DNA from: Stenomitos frigidus ULC18
Lineage (GTDB): Bacteria; Cyanobacteriota; Cyanobacteriia; Leptolyngbyales; Leptolyngbyaceae
Assembly: GCF_003003795.1 (NCBI RefSeq)
Contig: NZ_PVWK01000031.1
Span: 1 to 64,000, forward strand
Length of the DNA: 64,000 nucleotides
Direction of reading: 5' to 3'
A program made the translations under genes and the position numbers. Shown here one piece after another: positions 1 through 9,209 of the stretch. Below the pieces are notes generated by a model. That model saw only the letters and a list, made by a program, of their open reading frames with translations, was not told the origin of the DNA and did not search any database. The stretch's first letter is position 1; every line of letters starts with the position of its first letter.

Positions 1-66
1 GGTCACCCAGTTGCAAAACTGGTCCCATACGTTGGCGCTTTCGCGTCTCTGTAAGGTTGTTGTCAT
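1..66 (-). CDS. psbA: Photosystem II D1 protein, N-terminal fragment (partial at window edge)
   Basis: Reading leftwards from the ATG at 66, the 22 codons before the window edge give MTTTLQRRESANVWDQFCNW followed by V-T. This is the highly conserved N-terminus of the D1 reaction-centre protein of photosystem II, which binds P680, the pheophytin and the manganese cluster in the thylakoid membrane. The remaining ~340 codons lie outside the window. The family usually reads N-L-W-E-Q-F here; this copy has V-W-D-Q-F, so it may be one of several psbA copies. A strong promoter sits 56-84 bases upstream of the ATG. No purine-rich ribosome site is obvious. The identification rests on 22 residues, but these are diagnostic. 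Confidence 0.93.
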   Translation of the reverse strand, partial: MTTTLQRRESANVWDQFCNWVT

Positions 67-121
67 GGTAATTATGAGTGCTTGATTTAACGTATTTAGC
101 GGTGTTGCCCGCATGTTTAGT

Positions 122-150
122 AGTATAAACCGAACATTGCTTTTTGTAAA
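122..150 (-). promoter_or_regulatory. psbA sigma-70 type promoter
   Basis: On the minus strand a -35 box TTTACA (150-145) and a -10 box TATACT (127-122) are separated by exactly 17 bases. This matches the usual psbA promoter of cyanobacteria. Transcription would start near 115 and give a leader of roughly 50 bases before the psbA ATG at 66. Seen directly; promoter activity is inferred. Confidence 0.8.
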
Positions 151-488
151 GCAACCGTAACAAAGACTAGCTTGGTTTTGTCCCTTAATGGCCTGTAGAG
201 TCTACGGGTAAAGAGGTTAGCTTTGTAAACACATTTTAAGGATTTGTTTACTTTTATGAGAATGCATCCCCACTACGCCTTGGGCTCTTTTGCAGAGCAT
301 GTCAAAGTCAAAAAAGAGGCTCACAGCATAGCGGCTCATGGTCAGCAGCCAATGAGACCTTCATCGCTGAGTGCTATGGCTTGTTTGCGCTTTGCAGTGG
401 GTTGGTCGCTAAAGACTCGACAACTTTCAGCGATCGCGCTTCCGTTCAAAAAGGGGTGAGATGCTGCCTCAGAGGCTAACAAGCAGTT
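151..488. other. Intergenic region without a supported gene
   Basis: Spacer between the psbA promoter and the 3' end of the next gene. A 71-codon open frame at 244-459 (+) has no recognisable similarity and no ribosome site, so I do not call it. The right part contains a HIP1-like site. I see no RNA gene. Confidence 0.5.
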
Positions 489-1580
489 TTATCGAATGAG
501 ACTTTGCTTCATCGCACTCAACGCTTGCTTAATATCTAGCGCTACGAAGCGATCGAGCGCGAGGTAAACCCAGTGATAAGACCGCTGCGTATCCTGGAAC
601 GTTTTTTGAAAGCCCAACGCTAGACGCAAATCCTCGTAGAGGGGGTGCAGAATCAGGGAGTAAATATCGCAAAGGTTGGGAAAATCCTCCTGCATCTGTA
701 TCAGCGTCTTGCGGCTATCTTCAAGCAGAAGATAGATGTTCTCAGTTTGAAGGTATGGGGTATCAATGACCCAGGAGCGGATATACACAGACGTACAGTC
801 TTGATCGCCGACAACCGCCATTTTAAAGGGATCAACGTCAGCATCCGAGGACAGATAGAAGCTTTTACTCGGCGGTTGAAAGAAGTAAACCTCCGATTCA
901 CTGGTGACTGGATAGAGGACTGAAATACCAACCGGGTTGAGATTGTCAGCCCGACGAAGCACCCTCAGACCCTTGGGATACTGTTGTGCCCAACTGCGTA
1001 GCGCTTTAGCAATTTTGTGAGAGGCTTTGGCAACATCTTTCATCAGCTCTGCATACGTGCGTGCGATGAGGTTGGCGATCGGGATCGTGTCCGTGCGGGG
1101 ATTAAACGCATCTGGAATCAGCGTGATGGGTATTTGCGGCTGGAGACGCGTTTCCAGTTCTGGAATAGAGCGAATCTGGAGGCAAAGAGTTTGTCCATCA
1201 AACTGCTTTTCGAGTAGACCGAGTGCCACAAAGCGATCGATCATCATGCCTGCAGCGCGATCGCTCCCTCGATCCTGGTTGCCATAGAATACATCTGCCG
1301 CTTCTCGATGGGTACAGGCGATCGAGCCGTCCGTCGAATGTAGTTGAGTGAGTGGTTGTGTTAAGCGTCCCCCTGACAACTGCCGTTGCTTGAGCAGAAG
1401 GTATGCCCAAAGGCGCACAAAATATTCCGCCCGGCGACGCGTCAAGCCTCCGCGTCCCATTAGCATTGACATGTAGAGGCGTTGTTGTGCCAACGGGAAA
1501 AATCGATCAAGCGAATCCGGCTCTAAGCGATCGTTAGATTGAGACACGGGCTTCAGAGAACTCATTAATTTGCTAGGCAT
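489..1580 (-). CDS. Conserved hypothetical protein, 363 aa
   Basis: Starts with ATG at 1580 and encodes a soluble protein with no signal peptide or membrane segment. The N-terminal third is basic (an R-R-R-A-E-Y-F-V-R-L-W-A-Y-L-L-L-K-Q-R-Q stretch near residues 48-67). A segment around residues 90-135 (HREAADVFYGNQDRGSDRAA, then MIDRFVALGLLEKQ) looks like a winged-helix or replication-initiator-like helical fold. The C-terminal 150 residues are mixed alpha/beta, ending Y-H-W-V-Y-L-A-L-D-R-F, which faintly recalls an acetyltransferase end. I do not recognise the family with certainty and assign no function. It is monocistronic, with nothing on its strand within 500 bases upstream. Confidence 0.7.
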   Translation of the reverse strand: MPSKLMSSLKPVSQSNDRLEPDSLDRFFPLAQQRLYMSMLMGRGGLTRRRAEYFVRLWAYLLLKQRQLSGGRLTQPLTQLHSTDGSIACTHREAADVFYGNQDRGSDRAAGMMIDRFVALGLLEKQFDGQTLCLQIRSIPELETRLQPQIPITLIPDAFNPRTDTIPIANLIARTYAELMKDVAKASHKIAKALRSWAQQYPKGLRVLRRADNLNPVGISVLYPVTSESEVYFFQPPSKSFYLSSDADVDPFKMAVVGDQDCTSVYIRSWVIDTPYLQTENIYLLLEDSRKTLIQMQEDFPNLCDIYSLILHPLYEDLRLALGFQKTFQDTQRSYHWVYLALDRFVALDIKQALSAMKQSLIR

Positions 1581-2155
1581 GAAGGGAGGGAGGAATAGGA
1601 CACTAGCGATACTTTTTGAGACCTTGACAGCGACTCACTGCTTAAGAACGGTGAAGAGTACCCAAATGGGTGAGTCCTTTTGTCAACGTTGAACCGACAA
1701 TGGGGAGCGTTAGCAGAGTAGATGTGCGGAATCTAGAAGCCGTTGGTGAAGCTAGAAGGTTGGCCATTGGAACAGTACCTCCCGTTTCCCAGGCGAAGCA
1801 GACAAATTCAGCTTGAGCATCTTGTGCAATCTAGCCGATGCAGGTGTGGAAGCAAAGCTAACCCACTTGGTTTCAGCTACGACGCTTCGCTTTACTCCAA
1901 AAAAACATACAGACTTTGGGCTGTGCTTAGATCCTTCGATTTGAATCCATTATTGACTAATTAGACGGTTCTTACAATCCGGAAGTGGAAAAAACTTCAC
2001 CTTACTTCAGATTCGTTCACCCCTCTTCAGACCCATTCCCTTTTCTTCGTCATCAATGAGCGTCCTTCAACCCTTTGTTGTGGGCTGCAGATTGCTCATT
2101 GTGTCTTCATCAGTGAAGCGATCAAAATAGCGGCATCGTTTGTGGAGTCTGATCT
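1581..2155. other. Intergenic region between divergent genes
   Basis: About 575 bases separate the leftward hypothetical gene from the rightward LuxR-type gene, so both promoters should lie here. A short inverted repeat ACCC-AAAT-GGGT occurs near 1664-1675. A 73-codon frame at 1743-1964 has no recognisable features and is not called. I see no structured RNA. Confidence 0.4.
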
Positions 2156-2929
2156 ATGACAGCCCCCCTACTGTTTGCCTCTTTAGAGCCACCTTCTTCT
2201 GGTTCGCCGTTTAGCCCCCGCAGCACTGAAAAAGCTGGCAAAGCCTCGCCCTCACGCCACGCCAGAACCACTTCTAGCCACCTGCAAAAAAGTGCCAACA
2301 CACCATTAAGCGAAGCAGGCACGCTGAACTTGATTCGGAGTAGCCTGCTGGAATCGCTGAATCAAGGTGTTATTGTCACGTCTCGCAGCATGCAACCGCT
2401 TTACTGGAATAGCAAAGCGCGAGTACTTTGCCAACATCTGACAGGCAGTGAATTTCCGCCGCTTGAGTTGCCAGCAGCGGTGTCTGAAGTGTGCCATCGG
2501 CTCATGCGAGAAGAGCCCGTGGGCGATCGCCCGTTTGTGATGGAGTGTCAGGCAGCGGCTGGGCAAACCATCCGCATCAGCGCTCGCTGGCTCGATCTCA
2601 CAGCTCAACGAGACAATGTCATACCCCACGCAGCCGTATCTGGTAGTCTTCAGGCGCCCGAGTTCGGACGACAGCGACAACCCTACATGCTGGTGCTTTT
2701 AGAGAACTGTAATGATCTCTTGCAAGAGGAGCTACGGATCGAGCGGAAAAAATATGACCTGACAGAGCGCGAGGCAGAGGTCTGGATGTTGCTCCGGCAG
2801 GATTATTCTTACCAGGACATTGCCAAGATGCTGCAAATTAGCCTCAATACGGTCAAAACGCACGTTAAGAATGTTTATGCGAAGAAGCGCAGTTGCCAGG
2901 GCCGTGAAAAGTTCTGGTGCTGTGACTAA
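2156..2929 (+). CDS. LuxR-family transcriptional regulator
   Basis: The 257-residue protein ends in a LuxR/GerE-type helix-turn-helix (about residues 193-250). The diagnostic string there is LTEREAEVWMLLRQDYSYQD, then IAKMLQISLNTVKTHVKNVY, with the recognition helix at N-T-V-K-T-H-V. The N-terminal ~60 residues are Ser/Pro/Thr-rich and probably disordered. The middle (about residues 65-185) has the spacing of a PAS-like sensor domain: NQGVIVTSRSMQPLYWNSKA then a later YMLVLLENCNDL. It is expected to bind DNA as a dimer. No receiver domain is present, so phosphorylation control is not expected. The C-terminus after the HTH is short and Cys-containing. cofG follows 111 bases downstream on the same strand and could be co-transcribed. 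Target genes are unknown. Confidence 0.85.
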   Translation: MTAPLLFASLEPPSSGSPFSPRSTEKAGKASPSRHARTTSSHLQKSANTPLSEAGTLNLIRSSLLESLNQGVIVTSRSMQPLYWNSKARVLCQHLTGSEFPPLELPAAVSEVCHRLMREEPVGDRPFVMECQAAAGQTIRISARWLDLTAQRDNVIPHAAVSGSLQAPEFGRQRQPYMLVLLENCNDLLQEELRIERKKYDLTEREAEVWMLLRQDYSYQDIAKMLQISLNTVKTHVKNVYAKKRSCQGREKFWCCD

Positions 2930-3040
2930 ACACGACCGAATGGTGTGGCAGGATGGTCAAGGATAGTACACAGGTTTGGATGCACCATCCCTTCTCTAGT
3001 GGAAAATCCTACGTCCAACGTGACTGGTTGAAAGCCTAAT

Positions 3041-4009
3041 GTGATGGATTTTGCTCAGACTGCGACGTATAGCCCTGCTTATACGTTAGTGCCAACCTAT
3101 GAGTGCTTTAACCGCTGTAGCTACTGTAATTTTCGGACTGATCCAGGCAAAAGCCCCTGGTTATCCCTGGCTGATGCTGAATCAAAGCTGCGATCCCTCC
3201 AACATCAGGGTGTGATCGAAATTTTGATCTTAAGTGGCGAAGTGCATCCCCAAAGCGATCGACGATCGCTTTGGTTCCAACGTCTCTATGAACTTTGCGC
3301 TCTGGCTGTGTCGTTGGGCTTTCTGCCCCATACAAATGCTGGCCCGCTGAGCGTGGCTGAGATGTCTCGCCTGAAAACCGTGAATGTTTCTATGGGCTTG
3401 ATGGTGGAACAGGTGACCCCAAGCCTACTGCAAACTGTACACCGCCACGCGCCCAGTAAACGGCCAGAACGCCGCTTACAGCAACTGGCGCAAGCAGGCG
3501 AACTGCAAATTCCCTTTACAACCGGACTGCTGCTGGGCCTTGGCGAAACAGAGGCCGATCGATGCGAGACTTTGGAGGCGATCGCACAAATACACCAGCG
3601 CTGGCGACACATTCAAGAAGTCATTTTGCAGCCCTATAGTCCTGGGCTGACTGAAACATGGGCAAGTGCAGCTTTTTCTCCCGCGCAATTGCTCGAAACG
3701 ATTGTTGTGGCCCGACGCATTTTACCGACTGATATTACGCTCCAAATGCCCCCTAACCTGGTTTCGCGATCGCAATTGCTGACTTGCCTGGAAGCTGGCG
3801 CAAGCGACCTGGGCGGGATCGGGCCACGTGATGAAGTGAATCCTGATTACCCTCATCCGATCGAGGCTGAGCTGGCAAACAGCCTTGCTTTAGCTGGTTG
3901 GACGCTAGTACCGCGGTTGCCAATCTATCCACAGTACGATCACTGGTTGTCCCCAGAGCTGAGAGGCGCGGTCGATCGTTGGCGAGAGCGACTGGGAAGG
4001 GAGAGGTGA
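3041..4009 (+). CDS. cofG: 7,8-didemethyl-8-hydroxy-5-deazariboflavin (F0) synthase, CofG subunit
   Basis: Radical-SAM enzyme that, with CofH, makes the 5-deazaflavin chromophore F0. In cyanobacteria F0 serves as the antenna cofactor of DNA photolyase. The iron-sulfur motif C-x3-C-x2-C is at residues 22, 26 and 29 (ECFNRCSYCNFR). The family signature near the C-terminus, GIGPRDEVNPDYPHP, is intact. Length 322 aa is normal. The GTG at 3041 is used here; ATG at 3044 is one codon further and equally good. cofH is not in the window. Downstream the gene runs straight into a purine-rich repeat tract. Confidence 0.93.
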   Translation: MMDFAQTATYSPAYTLVPTYECFNRCSYCNFRTDPGKSPWLSLADAESKLRSLQHQGVIEILILSGEVHPQSDRRSLWFQRLYELCALAVSLGFLPHTNAGPLSVAEMSRLKTVNVSMGLMVEQVTPSLLQTVHRHAPSKRPERRLQQLAQAGELQIPFTTGLLLGLGETEADRCETLEAIAQIHQRWRHIQEVILQPYSPGLTETWASAAFSPAQLLETIVVARRILPTDITLQMPPNLVSRSQLLTCLEAGASDLGGIGPRDEVNPDYPHPIEAELANSLALAGWTLVPRLPIYPQYDHWLSPELRGAVDRWRERLGRER

Positions 4010-4095
4010 GAGGTGAGAGTTTTGAGTTTTGAGTTTTAGGAGAGGGAAAGAAGGGGGAGGAAGAGGGAGAAAGGGGGAAGCAGGGGGTTTAAGCT
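4003..4095. repeat. Purine-rich tandem repeat tract
   Basis: Directly after the cofG stop comes GAGAGGTGAGAGGTGAGAG, then three TTTTGAG units, then runs of GGGGGAGGAAGAGGGAG. The same building blocks recur at 19838-19919 and 24130-24350. Non-coding; no terminator hairpin is evident. Confidence 0.75.
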
Positions 4096-4133
4096 TGAGT
4101 GTTTGTCAGCCAGCGGCGTTTGCTTTTCACGCT

Positions 4134-6950
4134 TCAAGCTCCAGGTTTCTCATTCTTTTTAGGGATCGTTGATGCCCGATCGTTGGCTGCCAGTGGTAGT
4201 ACTAAACGACTCAAGATACGATTATCTTCTAGTTTATAGAGATTCAATTCGCCGCCGATGTGCTTCATCAAAGACCGACAGATCTGTAGATGTTGTCCTG
4301 GTGGCTGGTCAAGGGTAGACGGTGCCAGGAGATCAGCGGCTCGTCCAGTTTCTAGTTCACTCAGCAAGCGTGGCTCCATTTCACCACTGTCAGTGATAGA
4401 TAGTTCGAGCCAGTGGCTATCGATCTGGCGGCACCACAGGTCAATGCGTCCACCAATATCAGACCGCTGGCAGGCCGTCAGGAGTAGTTCATGTAGCACC
4501 AGTTCAATCTTGGTAATGTCGCCGCTAATGGTGAGGTTTGTCTCATCATGTACCTGAGACCAGAGTTGGCGTTGCTTGATCAGCCCGTCGACTCGCCCCA
4601 ACGATCGCTTGAGTAAAGTCACCAGCGAGAGCGTACGAGGGTGCGTTCGTAGCTGCCACTGTTCCGCCTGTACAAGGAGAGAGAGCGGTGCCACTGCATC
4701 GTTAAGCTGGCGCACAATTTGCTGGTGCCGCGTGCCAAAGAGCGGGTCTTTGGGATTGCCGAGGTCTTGGAGCCGCTTCAGGTTAGGGAGGAGCGATCGG
4801 TAGAGTTCTTCCAGCGATCGATGCTTATACCAATTCAGCTGCTCTAGCGCTTCACGTTGAGCAGACAGTTTGTGAGTCAAGGTCAGGTAGCGGCGAGACC
4901 AGGCTAGCTGACTGACAAGGGTACCCAAGGCATTGAGATGACGCTCTGACCATTGACGATCAGCAACGTCAGCCACCAGCACAATGCCAGACGGCTCATG
5001 GTCTGGGGCGGTTCGTAATGCTATGGCCAGCAGTTGACCAATGCCAGATCCGGTAAGCCATTGGCGTGTTTCAACGGTCAGGTCAGCGATCGTCAGCGAT
5101 AACACCTCATCACTCGCTAACACCCGCTGAATCAGCGTATCAGTCTGGACGGCGATCTGAGCATCAACGTTGATTGAGAAACGCTCGCTGCTCCAGATCG
5201 GGCTGCTCACATGACCACTGTTTTCACCTGGCGACCAGGTAACCAGCGTCGCCAAAGGTACTTGCAACACTTGAGCAATATGTTGCAACGCCGATCGTTC
5301 CAGGGGCTCCAATTCGTGCATCTGCTGAATCATGGTCAATCCCCGTTGGATGGTTTGATTGACCTTCTGCTGTTGCTCGTTTTGTTTTTGTAGTTGCCAC
5401 TGATGCAAGATCAGCCCCAGTTGCTGACTAACAACCCGCACTAGATCAGCCTCAGTACGACTCCAAGTGCGTGGACTTTCGTGACAGATGACGACTAGCC
5501 CTTCGAGGGGGTGTCCAAGCGAGACATTACAGAGCAGCAGCGATCGCACACCCAGTTCTAGTAAGCGATCGCGCCATGCCAGCAGTCGCAAATCACCATC
5601 CAAATTTTCGATGCCAATGGTGTCACGACTTTTTTCCAAAAATTTCCAGTCAGCATCGCCAAGGTTGCTGAGCGGAGCTGTTAACGGACGACGATTAGCT
5701 GGTTGGCTCTGGTAAGAAATGTCAAACGTTCCCTGCTCTGAGTTGTGAAGCAAGACCAGGAAGCGATCGGCACGCAGGCGTTTGCAAACCTGCTCAGCCG
5801 ACATCGTCAGCGTCGCTTTCCAATCCGACTCGCTGTAGATGGAGTGAGCAATTTCGGCCGTGAGGACGCGATCGCGCTGAATCTGCTCAATGGTGTTTTC
5901 CATTGCATCCAGAGGCGCAATCAAAGCAATAATTTGCGCTGCCCCACGGATGTAACGCTTCTCTTCGTCTTCCCAGATCCGGGGATCATTTCCTTCAACC
6001 GCTAGAAAGCCCAGCAATTCATTCTGAAATAAGATCGGCGCTGCCAGGAGCGATCGCGCCCGCATTTGCTGCATCAGGCGACTGGTCGTATCGGCTTTGA
6101 GCGAACTGTGTGCTTCTCCGATCGCCACCAGTTGGTCTGAGAGCAACGCCTGATAAAAACTGCTGACTTCCTGCGCGGTGATGCCCGAAGCGGGCTGGTT
6201 TGCCTCACTGAACCCAGCTGCCTTTTGGCGATTGCTGATGCGCCGCCAGAAATACCGCCGCTCACGCTCGAACCAGTACACGCTGGTGCGCGTTGGCTGC
6301 ACAAATTTATGCGTTTCTTCGACGACCGCTTCTAGCCGCGCACCCAACCCACTGAGTGATCGCAGCTTGGTCAGCAGAGTCAGCAGCGGTTGATCGGGGT
6401 GTTTGGTTTGCTGCCGCAGCCACTCTGCTTCAATTTGATACAGCGCTGTCGCCAGTCCGCCCAAAATCATTGAAAGCCGTGCTTTTTCATCCGATCGCGG
6501 TGAAGCACCCCATAAAGTTGAGCCCAGTAATGTTACACCAAAACACCGATCCTTGTAGCGAATCGGGAAAATAACCGTTCCTTGAACATCGTGGGTTTGC
6601 GCGGCCTTGCGCCATTCCCCAGCTCGCAGTTCCTGTCGTAAATCAGGCACTGCCAGCGGACGCTGCTGAATCACAACCTGTTCTAATAGATCACCCGGAT
6701 TCAACAAAAACCGCTGCTTGAGTAGCGGTATCTTGCCAGACGGCGTTGCCCCCCCCTTGCCATGTAAACGATGCTCCAACCGATCGTAGAGCCCAATCCA
6801 AATCAGACTATAGTCAAATTCAGCCTCCAAATAGCTGAGGGCGGTATCAATAAGAACATCAGGATTTTCTTCTTCCCGCAAAATTTGCAGGACGCGCCCT
6901 AAGGCAACCAACTGTTTATCGTTGGCGTTTGGCTCTTTTGGGTGAACCAT
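4134..6950 (-). CDS. Multi-GAF sensor protein with degenerate histidine-kinase end
   Basis: A 938-residue soluble protein with about four successive GAF-type sensor domains (roughly residues 30-180, 200-355, 380-535, 555-700). A dimerisation helix follows (YKHRSLEELYRSLLPNLKRL holds a possible phospho-His), then a HATPase-like fold. The ATPase motifs are eroded. The N-box reads ELLLTACQRS without the usual Asn pair, the G1 box is DSGEMEP, and the G2 glycine string is replaced by PGQHLQICRSLMKHIGG. It probably signals allosterically instead of by autophosphorylation. I prefer ATG at 6950 (MVHPKEPNANDKQL) over the TTG at 7022, whose extra 24 residues look unlike the rest. Monocistronic; ligands unknown. 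Confidence 0.85.
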   Translation of the reverse strand: MVHPKEPNANDKQLVALGRVLQILREEENPDVLIDTALSYLEAEFDYSLIWIGLYDRLEHRLHGKGGATPSGKIPLLKQRFLLNPGDLLEQVVIQQRPLAVPDLRQELRAGEWRKAAQTHDVQGTVIFPIRYKDRCFGVTLLGSTLWGASPRSDEKARLSMILGGLATALYQIEAEWLRQQTKHPDQPLLTLLTKLRSLSGLGARLEAVVEETHKFVQPTRTSVYWFERERRYFWRRISNRQKAAGFSEANQPASGITAQEVSSFYQALLSDQLVAIGEAHSSLKADTTSRLMQQMRARSLLAAPILFQNELLGFLAVEGNDPRIWEDEEKRYIRGAAQIIALIAPLDAMENTIEQIQRDRVLTAEIAHSIYSESDWKATLTMSAEQVCKRLRADRFLVLLHNSEQGTFDISYQSQPANRRPLTAPLSNLGDADWKFLEKSRDTIGIENLDGDLRLLAWRDRLLELGVRSLLLCNVSLGHPLEGLVVICHESPRTWSRTEADLVRVVSQQLGLILHQWQLQKQNEQQQKVNQTIQRGLTMIQQMHELEPLERSALQHIAQVLQVPLATLVTWSPGENSGHVSSPIWSSERFSINVDAQIAVQTDTLIQRVLASDEVLSLTIADLTVETRQWLTGSGIGQLLAIALRTAPDHEPSGIVLVADVADRQWSERHLNALGTLVSQLAWSRRYLTLTHKLSAQREALEQLNWYKHRSLEELYRSLLPNLKRLQDLGNPKDPLFGTRHQQIVRQLNDAVAPLSLLVQAEQWQLRTHPRTLSLVTLLKRSLGRVDGLIKQRQLWSQVHDETNLTISGDITKIELVLHELLLTACQRSDIGGRIDLWCRQIDSHWLELSITDSGEMEPRLLSELETGRAADLLAPSTLDQPPGQHLQICRSLMKHIGGELNLYKLEDNRILSRLVLPLAANDRASTIPKKNEKPGA

Positions 6951-7022
6951 TGAGTGCACTGATAGATACGCCAATACAATGAAGGTGAGCGGAGCAGCCT
7001 GCGACGTGCAAACTAGTGACAA

Positions 7023-7465
7023 TTAGCCAGGATCAGGTAAAAAAATATACTGAAATCAGGTGGGCAGTGGAACCAGAGTAGACTGCCGAAACCTGTGGGA
7101 GCGTTATTACACATCCTAGTGTGTTTTAGAGGGTTCAGTGCAAATGCAGAACGTGCCGGCAGGAGGCAGCGCTTGAGGTATGGTAATGCTTACGATCGCA
7201 CAGCACAAATAGTTCGCACACCACTTTGCAAAACTGACGTGATCGCTATCAGTTGTCAGCGGTCAGTGACCAGCGGGTTGGGATCGAGTAGAAAGTTCGC
7301 AGGTAGGGACGCACGGGTCGTGCCGCCTCTACGGGAAATGTGGCAGTGATCCAATGCTTGTTCCTTAAAATTGCTGACCGCTGACCGCTGACTGCTGACT
7401 GCTGACCGCTGGCTCCTGACCACTCCTCTAAAACCACAAATTTCTTTCTTCACCAGCACTAACCT
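7023..7465. repeat. Repeat-filled spacer with heptad repeats and a palindrome
   Basis: Spacer between the divergent GAF-protein and pyrD genes. It holds GTCAGCGGTCAG at 7255-7266. An imperfect palindrome at 7303-7332 has arms GTAGGGACGCACG and TCGTGCCGCCTCTAC. A tandem heptad run at about 7372-7425 is built from GCTGACC and GCTGACT units. The same families recur at 32331, 38479, 41219, 48120, 49097 and 53494. The pyrD promoter must overlap these repeats. Confidence 0.8.
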
Positions 7466-8608
7466 GTGGATATCTATCGGTCTGTAATTCGTCCAGTGCT
7501 CTTCTCCGGGGTCAAGGCCGATCCGGAGTGGCTGCATCAGCAAACGCTGGGCGTTCTAGGTTGGCTTGACTACCATCATCAACAGCCTCTCGCTCGCTGG
7601 CTTCACCATCAGTTAGCCAAAGCCTATTGCCTGAACGACGATCGTCTAGCTCAGTCGCTCTGGGGCTTGCAGTTTAGTAACCCGATCGGGCTGGCTGCTG
7701 GCTTTGATAAAGATGGGGTTGCCTCTGGAGTGTGGTCGAGTTTTGGCTTTGGCTTCGCAGAACTCGGTACCGTGACCTTCACCCCACAGCCTGGCAATCC
7801 ACCGCCGCGTTTGTTTCGCCTGCCCTTAGACAATGCCGCTTTGAACCGCATGGGCTTCAACAATCAGGGGGCAGCGGCGATGGCACACACGTTGCAGCAG
7901 CGATGGGGCAATGCCCTCTCCCCTCTCCCCTCTCCCTTCCCTATCGGCGTCAATTTGGGTAAATCTAAAAGTACGCCCCTGGAGGAGGCCGCGGCAGATT
8001 ATCTAGGCAGCTTTCAGTGGCTCAAGGATTGGGGCAATTATTTTGTGGTGAATGTCAGCTCGCCAAACACACCCGGCTTGCGATCGCTCCAGGCAACTGA
8101 GCAACTCGAGCCCATTCTGGCAGCATTACAGCAAGAAAATGCTGGTCAGAAGCCATTGCTGATCAAGATTGCGCCTGATTTAGAGTGGGAGGCGATCGCG
8201 GCTGTCCTAGAACTTGCCCAGACGTATAAGCTGGCTGGCATTATTGCCACCAACACCACCATTCGACGAGATGGGTTGACCACACAGGTCGTGCGATCGA
8301 CCGGAAAATCAGTCCAAGAAGAAGCCGGTGGCATCAGCGGTGCGCCGTTACGCCAGCGGTCTACTGAGGTCATCCGCTTTATTTGGCAAGAAACGCAAGG
8401 CAACCTACCGATTATTGGGGTTGGCGGCGTGTTTACTCCAGAGGACGCATGGGAAAAAATTACGGCAGGAGCCAGTCTCGTACAAGTCTATACAGGATGG
8501 GTTTACGAAGGCCCCGCGATGGTGCGCCATCTGCTAGAAGGATTGCTCCAAAAAATGGCTGAACGGGGACTGACATCGCTCTCACAGGCGATCGGGCTTA
8601 AAGAGTAG
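7466..8608 (+). CDS. pyrD: Dihydroorotate dehydrogenase (quinone), class 2
   Basis: Fourth step of pyrimidine synthesis: FMN-dependent oxidation of dihydroorotate to orotate with quinone as acceptor, at the membrane. Class 2 features are the N-terminal amphipathic extension ([19 protein letters not shown]), [10 protein letters not shown], the [19 protein letters not shown] loop, NRMGFNNQG, and [13 protein letters not shown] with the catalytic Ser. The FMN-phosphate loops are [11 protein letters not shown] and [10 protein letters not shown]. The start is GTG at 7466. Oddity: residues 150-160 (LSPLPSPFP) are encoded by a CTCTCCC tandem repeat that appears inserted just before the conserved IGVNLGKSK segment. 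The frame stays open and the active-site residues are intact. Confidence 0.95.
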   Translation: MDIYRSVIRPVLFSGVKADPEWLHQQTLGVLGWLDYHHQQPLARWLHHQLAKAYCLNDDRLAQSLWGLQFSNPIGLAAGFDKDGVASGVWSSFGFGFAELGTVTFTPQPGNPPPRLFRLPLDNAALNRMGFNNQGAAAMAHTLQQRWGNALSPLPSPFPIGVNLGKSKSTPLEEAAADYLGSFQWLKDWGNYFVVNVSSPNTPGLRSLQATEQLEPILAALQQENAGQKPLLIKIAPDLEWEAIAAVLELAQTYKLAGIIATNTTIRRDGLTTQVVRSTGKSVQEEAGGISGAPLRQRSTEVIRFIWQETQGNLPIIGVGGVFTPEDAWEKITAGASLVQVYTGWVYEGPAMVRHLLEGLLQKMAERGLTSLSQAIGLKE

Positions 8609-8765
8609 CCTCTTAAACCGTTTGGAGGGCAAAAGCCTTTCGCCTCTACAACACATTGGGAAGCATTGGTATTGCCGAACAGTGTTGCGCCAACTGGAGG
8701 ACGGCAAGAGTAGGCAGTACAGGTTAGCTTAAAGTGAACAGCAGCTTTTCGGGAGGCACGACCCA

Positions 8766-9077
8766 ATGAAACGTGTAATCTACGTCTTGGCTAACGCGAT
8801 CGCACTAACATGCATGACCATGAGTGCGTCGCTGGCTCAGTCAGCCCCTCATAGTAATAGCCTCACGCCACTGCAACGTCAGCAATTGTCGCGCGACTTA
8901 ATTCCTTCCAGTGCGCAGGACTTCTTTAAAGCAGGACAGACGCATTTGGAACAAGAGATCCGACTGTTGACACGTCCGCGATCACCGCTCAATGAGCCGT
9001 TGCTGACCGTCCACCAGGACACACAAACCCAGCCACAAACCAAACCAGAGCGCCCCGTTTCCTCGCCACACAGCTGA
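8766..9077 (+). CDS. Small secreted hypothetical protein
   Basis: 103 residues. The N-terminus MKRVIYVLANAIALTCMTMS followed by ASLAQ is a typical signal peptide with cleavage near A-L-A/Q. The mature ~78 residues are polar, Pro/Gln/Thr-rich and without Cys. A GGGAGG ribosome site (8752-8757) sits nine bases before the ATG, which supports a real gene. Family not recognised. It follows pyrD by 157 bases and may share a transcript. The end is compositionally simple (TQTQPQTKPERP). Predicted periplasmic or exported; role unknown. Confidence 0.65.
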   Translation: MKRVIYVLANAIALTCMTMSASLAQSAPHSNSLTPLQRQQLSRDLIPSSAQDFFKAGQTHLEQEIRLLTRPRSPLNEPLLTVHQDTQTQPQTKPERPVSSPHS

Positions 9078-9209
9078 TTGAGTAGAGGAGCATAGTGTTG
9101 CCAACGGATAGGCGTTGGTTTTGCTATTGTTTGATGAGTCAGCCGTTCAAGCAATAGCAAACCCTGTCCCGATTCAGAGGCATCATCTTTCTGGAAAAAC
9201 GCTCAAACC

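Noticed and set aside
244-459. 71-codon plus-strand frame near the left edge
   Set aside because: No ribosome site, no recognisable motif, and composition unlike the neighbours.
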